This document shows, one piece after another, positions 6,195-8,155 of a stretch of DNA of 8,155 nucleotides (its first letter is position 1; each line of letters starts with the position of its first letter). The position numbers and the translations under genes were made by a program. Under the pieces are notes generated by a model, which saw nothing but the letters and a program-made list of their open reading frames with translations, was not told where the DNA came from and ran no database searches. Location of the stretch: assembly GCA_039208045.1 (NCBI GenBank), contig JBCCRH010000291.1, forward strand, positions 1-8,155, read 5' to 3'. The DNA is from JBCCRH01 sp039208045 (GTDB lineage Bacteria > Bacteroidota > Bacteroidia > Chitinophagales > Saprospiraceae).

Positions 6195-6482
6195 ATGGAC
6201 AGCTTAAGTATTTATCTACTATTTATCGTAGTGGGAATGATTGTAGGAGGAAGTATTGCAGCAGGCATTTTTCGAAGCCTTTTAAATCGACAGCAGCAGC
6301 AACCTTTCGCCTATGTCCAACAGCCCTACCAACAGCAGCCTTCTGCTTTTTCTGGGCTTTTTTACACCTTGATTTTCATCGGCAGTCTGATGTTTTTACT
6401 GTATATCAAGTCCAGCAAAACTCATGTCTATCAACCGCCTTTTCCCGCTCAACAGGAGTTGGTAGACTACCATGGCCATTAG
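6195..6482 (+). CDS. small two-helix membrane protein with a glutamine-rich loop
   Basis: This 95-residue protein starts at the ATG at 6195 (MDSLSIYLLFIVVGMIVGGS). A TTG at 6168 would add nine polar residues in front of a membrane helix and seems less likely. Two membrane segments are visible, about residues 5-27 and 53-71. Between them is a Gln/Pro/Tyr-rich loop (NRQQQQPFAYVQQPYQQQPS). The C-terminal tail is short and polar. The family is not recognised. It is the only gene before a 163-base repeat, and its TAG stop codon (6480-6482) is the first three bases of that repeat. The next gene starts 235 bases on, beyond the repeat. Confidence 0.65.
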   Translation: MDSLSIYLLFIVVGMIVGGSIAAGIFRSLLNRQQQQPFAYVQQPYQQQPSAFSGLFYTLIFIGSLMFLLYIKSSKTHVYQPPFPAQQELVDYHGH

Positions 6483-6642
6483 ACTTGTTCCACCAGCCAT
6501 CAAATGGCTGCAAGCGGCAAGATTTTGCTCTGCACTACGTTGAAAAGCCTCGCCAATGCTAAGGCATTGCCTGCGTTTTTCGCCTTGTTCAGAACAAAAT
6601 TTGCTACGCTTTCGCTCATTCATGACTGGCGGAACAAGTCTA
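6480..6642. repeat. 163-base inverted-repeat-bounded element, copy 2
   Basis: This is the second copy of the element at 4092-4254, in the same orientation, with 152 of 163 bases identical and no gaps. Its terminal arms (6480-6500 and 6622-6642) pair on the minus strand as 19 Watson-Crick pairs plus 2 G-T pairs. The internal dyad CAATGC-TAAG-GCATTG is perfect here, while copy 1 has a change that is still a G-U pair on the minus strand. It abuts the stop codon of the gene at 6195. A further TAGAC follows at once in the right flank, but there is no clear target-site duplication. Confidence 0.9.
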
Positions 6643-6717
6643 TTAGACAACCCCTCTACGGCTACGAAAGAAGAATAGCGACCCAACACATTTTTAGTCA
6701 CTAATTCTTCTCCATAT

Positions 6718-7377
6718 ATGTTAGAACTATCTTATCCACTGCTATTTCGAGTATCAGCAGCACTGATAATTGGCTTTGGAATAGCCTTGAAAGCCCGATC
6801 CTCTATTCGAACCTTAGTGGTAAAATGCATGCCTATTCGCTATCGGGTATCAGAACAGTTTTTCCACCTTCAGGGTAGACTGACCATGCTGATTGCTTTC
6901 CTCTTCGGCCTCAGTCTCACAGTGCTGATCGACCGCAGTTTCGTGGCGGCCTACGACTGGCTTTCGCCAAAAAGCGTAACAACTATTGAAACTAAGAGGA
7001 CACAAGAATTTAGCCGAACGCCAGAATGGATAGCCAAACCCACCCCCAAAGACACGATACAAAAAGATACTACTTCACCAATCATAAACTATGAAGAACC
7101 AAGTAGCAGAATTATTAACGGTCATACTCCCAGGGCCTCCGATTGGTTTCTACAAGTCCAAGCTTTCCAGTCCAAAGACGCAGCACTACGCGCTTTAGCA
7201 TCCTGGCAGACCAGCACCCCCGAAGTGCGCCTAGGCATCTTGCACTCAGATCTAGTACCTTACAAAATTCTAATAGGCCCCTTCGCTACCCGAAGCGACG
7301 TGCTCCGCTATAAAAATAAAAGAAATTGGGGTGGTTTCCCTCGCCCGCTGGGTGCCATTCGCTGGTCTATCCGTTAG
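6718..7377 (+). CDS. SPOR-domain membrane protein
   Basis: This 219-residue protein starts at the ATG at 6718. Two hydrophobic segments lie at about residues 7-25 and 55-72, separated by a basic stretch (KARSSIRTLVVKCMPIRYR). A polar, Pro/Thr-rich linker follows (about 85-138). The C-terminal SPOR domain is about 142-200: DWFLQVQAFQSKDAALRAL is the first strand and helix, and YKILIGPFATRSDVLRYKNK is the hallmark second half. SPOR domains bind glycan strands of peptidoglycan lacking stem peptides, so the protein likely sits in the inner membrane with the SPOR domain in the periplasm, at sites of cell-wall remodelling or division. Its specific role is unknown. A terminator hairpin follows closely. 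It shows no functional link to the CRISPR genes. Confidence 0.85.
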   Translation: MLELSYPLLFRVSAALIIGFGIALKARSSIRTLVVKCMPIRYRVSEQFFHLQGRLTMLIAFLFGLSLTVLIDRSFVAAYDWLSPKSVTTIETKRTQEFSRTPEWIAKPTPKDTIQKDTTSPIINYEEPSSRIINGHTPRASDWFLQVQAFQSKDAALRALASWQTSTPEVRLGILHSDLVPYKILIGPFATRSDVLRYKNKRNWGGFPRPLGAIRWSIR

Positions 7378-7408
7378 TCACTGCCTTCTTTCCAGCCGTT
7401 ATGTTGCC

Positions 7409-7444
7409 AAGCCGATAAAGCCATTCTGGTTTTATTCGGCTTTT
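7409..7444 (+). terminator. rho-independent terminator after the SPOR gene
   Basis: AAGCCGATAAA pairs with TTTATTCGGCTTTT across a short loop, with one bulged T. The descending arm runs straight into a T-run, and outer GCC/GGC bases can extend the stem. It begins 31 bases past the stop codon at 7377. Confidence 0.65.
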
Positions 7445-7462
7445 GGCTTTTACTAAAACTAC

Positions 7463-7544
7463 TCCTCTTTTGTCTTGACATGATTGGTAGGATGGGAGGA
7501 TGTCCATGATTTTTTGGCGCATTCTGTGCGCTGCAATGGCAAGG
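7463..7544. repeat. 80-base direct repeat, copy 1
   Basis: This copy begins TCCTCTTTTGTCTTGACATG and ends CTGCAATGGCAAGG. It matches 7653-7733 with about five substitutions and one missing T in a T-run, and the first 41 bases are identical. The less conserved part contains GCGCA-TTCTG-TGCGC, a small hairpin weakened in the other copy. The function is unknown. Confidence 0.85.
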
Positions 7545-7652
7545 TAGTGGTACCTTCCAGCTTGTCCAGCTTGTATCCTGTATATCAGTATATCTTATAC
7601 ATCGTAGCTAGACAGTCAGGCGGCGGCGGGGTGGGTGTACGAAGCAGTACTA

Positions 7653-7733
7653 TCCTCTTTTGTCTTGACATGATTGGTAGGATGGGAGGATGTGCATGAT
7701 TTTTGGCGCAGCCTATGCTCTGCAATGGCAAGG
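7653..7733. repeat. 80-base direct repeat, copy 2
   Basis: This is the second copy of 7463-7544, starting 190 bases downstream in the same orientation. The 108 bases between the copies are unrelated to either. The arrangement suggests a dispersed repeat inserted twice, or a local duplication whose middle has diverged. Confidence 0.85.
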
Positions 7734-7784
7734 CATTCGTGCTTTTTATCGGAGCTCAACCTATTTACTATCACAACCAGTTTA

Positions 7785-7838
7785 TCCCGACCTAGCGACA
7801 CTTAGCGACTATAAGGAGCTAGTAAAGCTTTGTCGGGA
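7785..7838. repeat. hairpin repeat family, copy A
   Basis: The outer stem is TCCCGAC/GTCGGGA, enclosing a conserved core with TTAGCGAC and an inner AGCT/AGCT hairpin. The related copy at 8009-8063 has a matching stem with different bases. Copy A is itself flanked by imperfect inverted 11-mers, CGGAGCTCAAC (7750-7760) and GTTGAACTCCG (7841-7851). Confidence 0.75.
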
Positions 7839-7846
7839 CAGTTGAA

Positions 7847-7862
7847 CTCCGAGCTATCGGAG
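7847..7862. repeat. simple hairpin CTCCGA-GCTA-TCGGAG
   Basis: A perfect 6-base stem with a 4-base loop. It directly follows hairpin copy A and overlaps the right arm of the inverted 11-mers around it. No T-run follows, so it is not an obvious terminator. Confidence 0.6.
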
Positions 7863-7866
7863 GAAA

Positions 7867-7882
7867 TCACGCCTTAGCGTGA
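7867..7882. repeat. simple hairpin TCACGC-CTTA-GCGTGA
   Basis: A perfect 6-base stem with a 4-base loop, four bases after the preceding hairpin. Confidence 0.6.
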
Positions 7883-7934
7883 CCTACCACACCACCGCTA
7901 CGCTTTGGCGGATACGCTCTATTTCTGGAATGAT

Positions 7935-7983
7935 TACTGACGCGACCGGTCAGTATTGATCTCCGATAGTCATCGAAGATCAA
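7935..7983. repeat. two adjacent hairpins
   Basis: TACTGAC/GTCAGTA (7935-7955, 7-base loop, perfect) is followed without a gap by TTGATCTCCGAT/ATCGAAGATCAA (7956-7983, 4-base loop, one mismatch). Both are longer than expected by chance at this density. No U-tract follows on either strand close enough to make a textbook terminator. Confidence 0.65.
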
Positions 7984-8008
7984 CTCTGTTTCTCCTCAAA
8001 TTAGTTTA

Positions 8009-8063
8009 CCCCGATATAGCGGCACTTAGCGACCAAAGGGAGCTTAGTAAAGCTTCATCGGGG
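8009..8063. repeat. hairpin repeat family, copy B, abutting array 2
   Basis: The outer stem CCCCGAT/ATCGGGG encloses a core similar to copy A, including CACTTAGCGACC and the inner hairpin AGCTT-AGTA-AAGCT. Its right arm covers the first four bases of the terminal CRISPR repeat. Read on the minus strand, it is the first structure after the last repeat of array 2, so it could end that transcript. Confidence 0.75.
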
Positions 8064-8155
8064 CAGTCCTATCTATAATTGGAATGCTCTCCTACGCGGG
8101 ATCTCAGTAAACTTGTAAAGCTAAGTCCAACGTCGCAGTCCTATCTATAATTGGA
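8060..8155 (-). CRISPR. CRISPR array 2, leader-distal end (continues past the right edge)
   Basis: A full 36-base repeat lies at 8060-8095 and a partial one at 8132-8155, separated by a 36-base spacer (8096-8131). The repeat is that of array 1 with C changed to T at position 13 (CCTATC instead of CCTACC). The leftmost repeat starts GGGG instead of GTCG, so it is degraded at that end. Degradation usually marks the leader-distal repeat, so the leader should lie to the right, outside the window, and transcription should run leftward as for array 1. Only two repeats are visible. Confidence 0.92.

Larger units (their letters stand above)
7445..8059. other. gene-free, repeat-dense region before array 2
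   Basis: No convincing gene lies in these 615 bases. Short frames here have no domain features and run across the repeats. The region holds two copies of an 80-base direct repeat, a tandem CCAGCTTGT pair (7557-7574), two copies of a covarying hairpin family, and simple hairpins at 7847-7862, 7867-7882, 7935-7955 and 7956-7983. It ends against the second CRISPR array. Confidence 0.7.

Noticed and set aside
7463..7500. TTGACA in the direct repeat as a -35 promoter box
   Set aside because: No TATAAT-like box follows at 16-18 bases, and Bacteroidota promoters use a different consensus.
7484..7801. Short frames on both strands (7484-7699 plus, 7616-7801 minus)
   Set aside because: They run across the direct repeats, have no recognisable features, and overlap each other on opposite strands.
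7785..7838. tRNA-like fold for the hairpin repeat
   Set aside because: It is 54 bases long, with a 7-base outer stem but no anticodon arm, no TTC-arm consensus and no CCA-compatible end.

Overview
The window looks like part of a Bacteroidota chromosome. The evidence is moderate-to-low GC, no obvious Shine-Dalgarno sites before clear genes, a SPOR-domain membrane protein, an ECF sigma factor of the Bacteroidota style, and one TAnnTTTG-type promoter match. The dispersed repeats and overall flavour would fit Saprospiria, but that placement is an impression, not a result.

Layout. Positions 1-260 hold the leader-proximal end of a CRISPR array (four 36-base repeats, running off the left edge). Positions 261-655 are an AT-rich leader or spacer region with a perfect 30-base palindrome. 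A compact minus-strand operon then reads towards the array: a free-standing, retron-like reverse transcriptase (3979 to 2930), cas1 (2920 to 1937), a DUF1016/YhcG-type PD-(D/E)XK nuclease (1921 to 974) and cas2 (961 to 656), with gaps of only 9-15 bases. This is a spacer-acquisition module with no interference effector in the window. Upstream on the same strand are two unrecognised genes, an ECF sigma factor and a third unrecognised gene (6053 to 4252). On the plus strand lie a small two-helix membrane protein (6195-6482) and a SPOR-domain membrane protein (6718-7377) followed by a hairpin terminator.

Repeats. A 163-base element with 21-base terminal inverted repeats is present twice (4092-4254 and 6480-6642, 152 of 163 bases identical). 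In both copies its first three bases are the stop codon of the adjacent gene. The right end (7445-8059) is non-coding and packed with repeats: an 80-base direct repeat, a hairpin family whose two copies differ by compensatory base-pair changes, and several simple hairpins. It runs directly into a second CRISPR array (from 8060) with a one-base repeat variant.

How it may work together. Cas1-Cas2 would integrate spacers. The RT could let RNA serve as a spacer source, as known for RT-Cas1 systems. The embedded nuclease could trim prespacers, as Cas4 does elsewhere. Both arrays appear to be transcribed leftward: array 1 has its leader beside cas2, and array 2 shows a degenerate leader-distal repeat at its left end. 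The roles of the RT and nuclease are inference from position and family.
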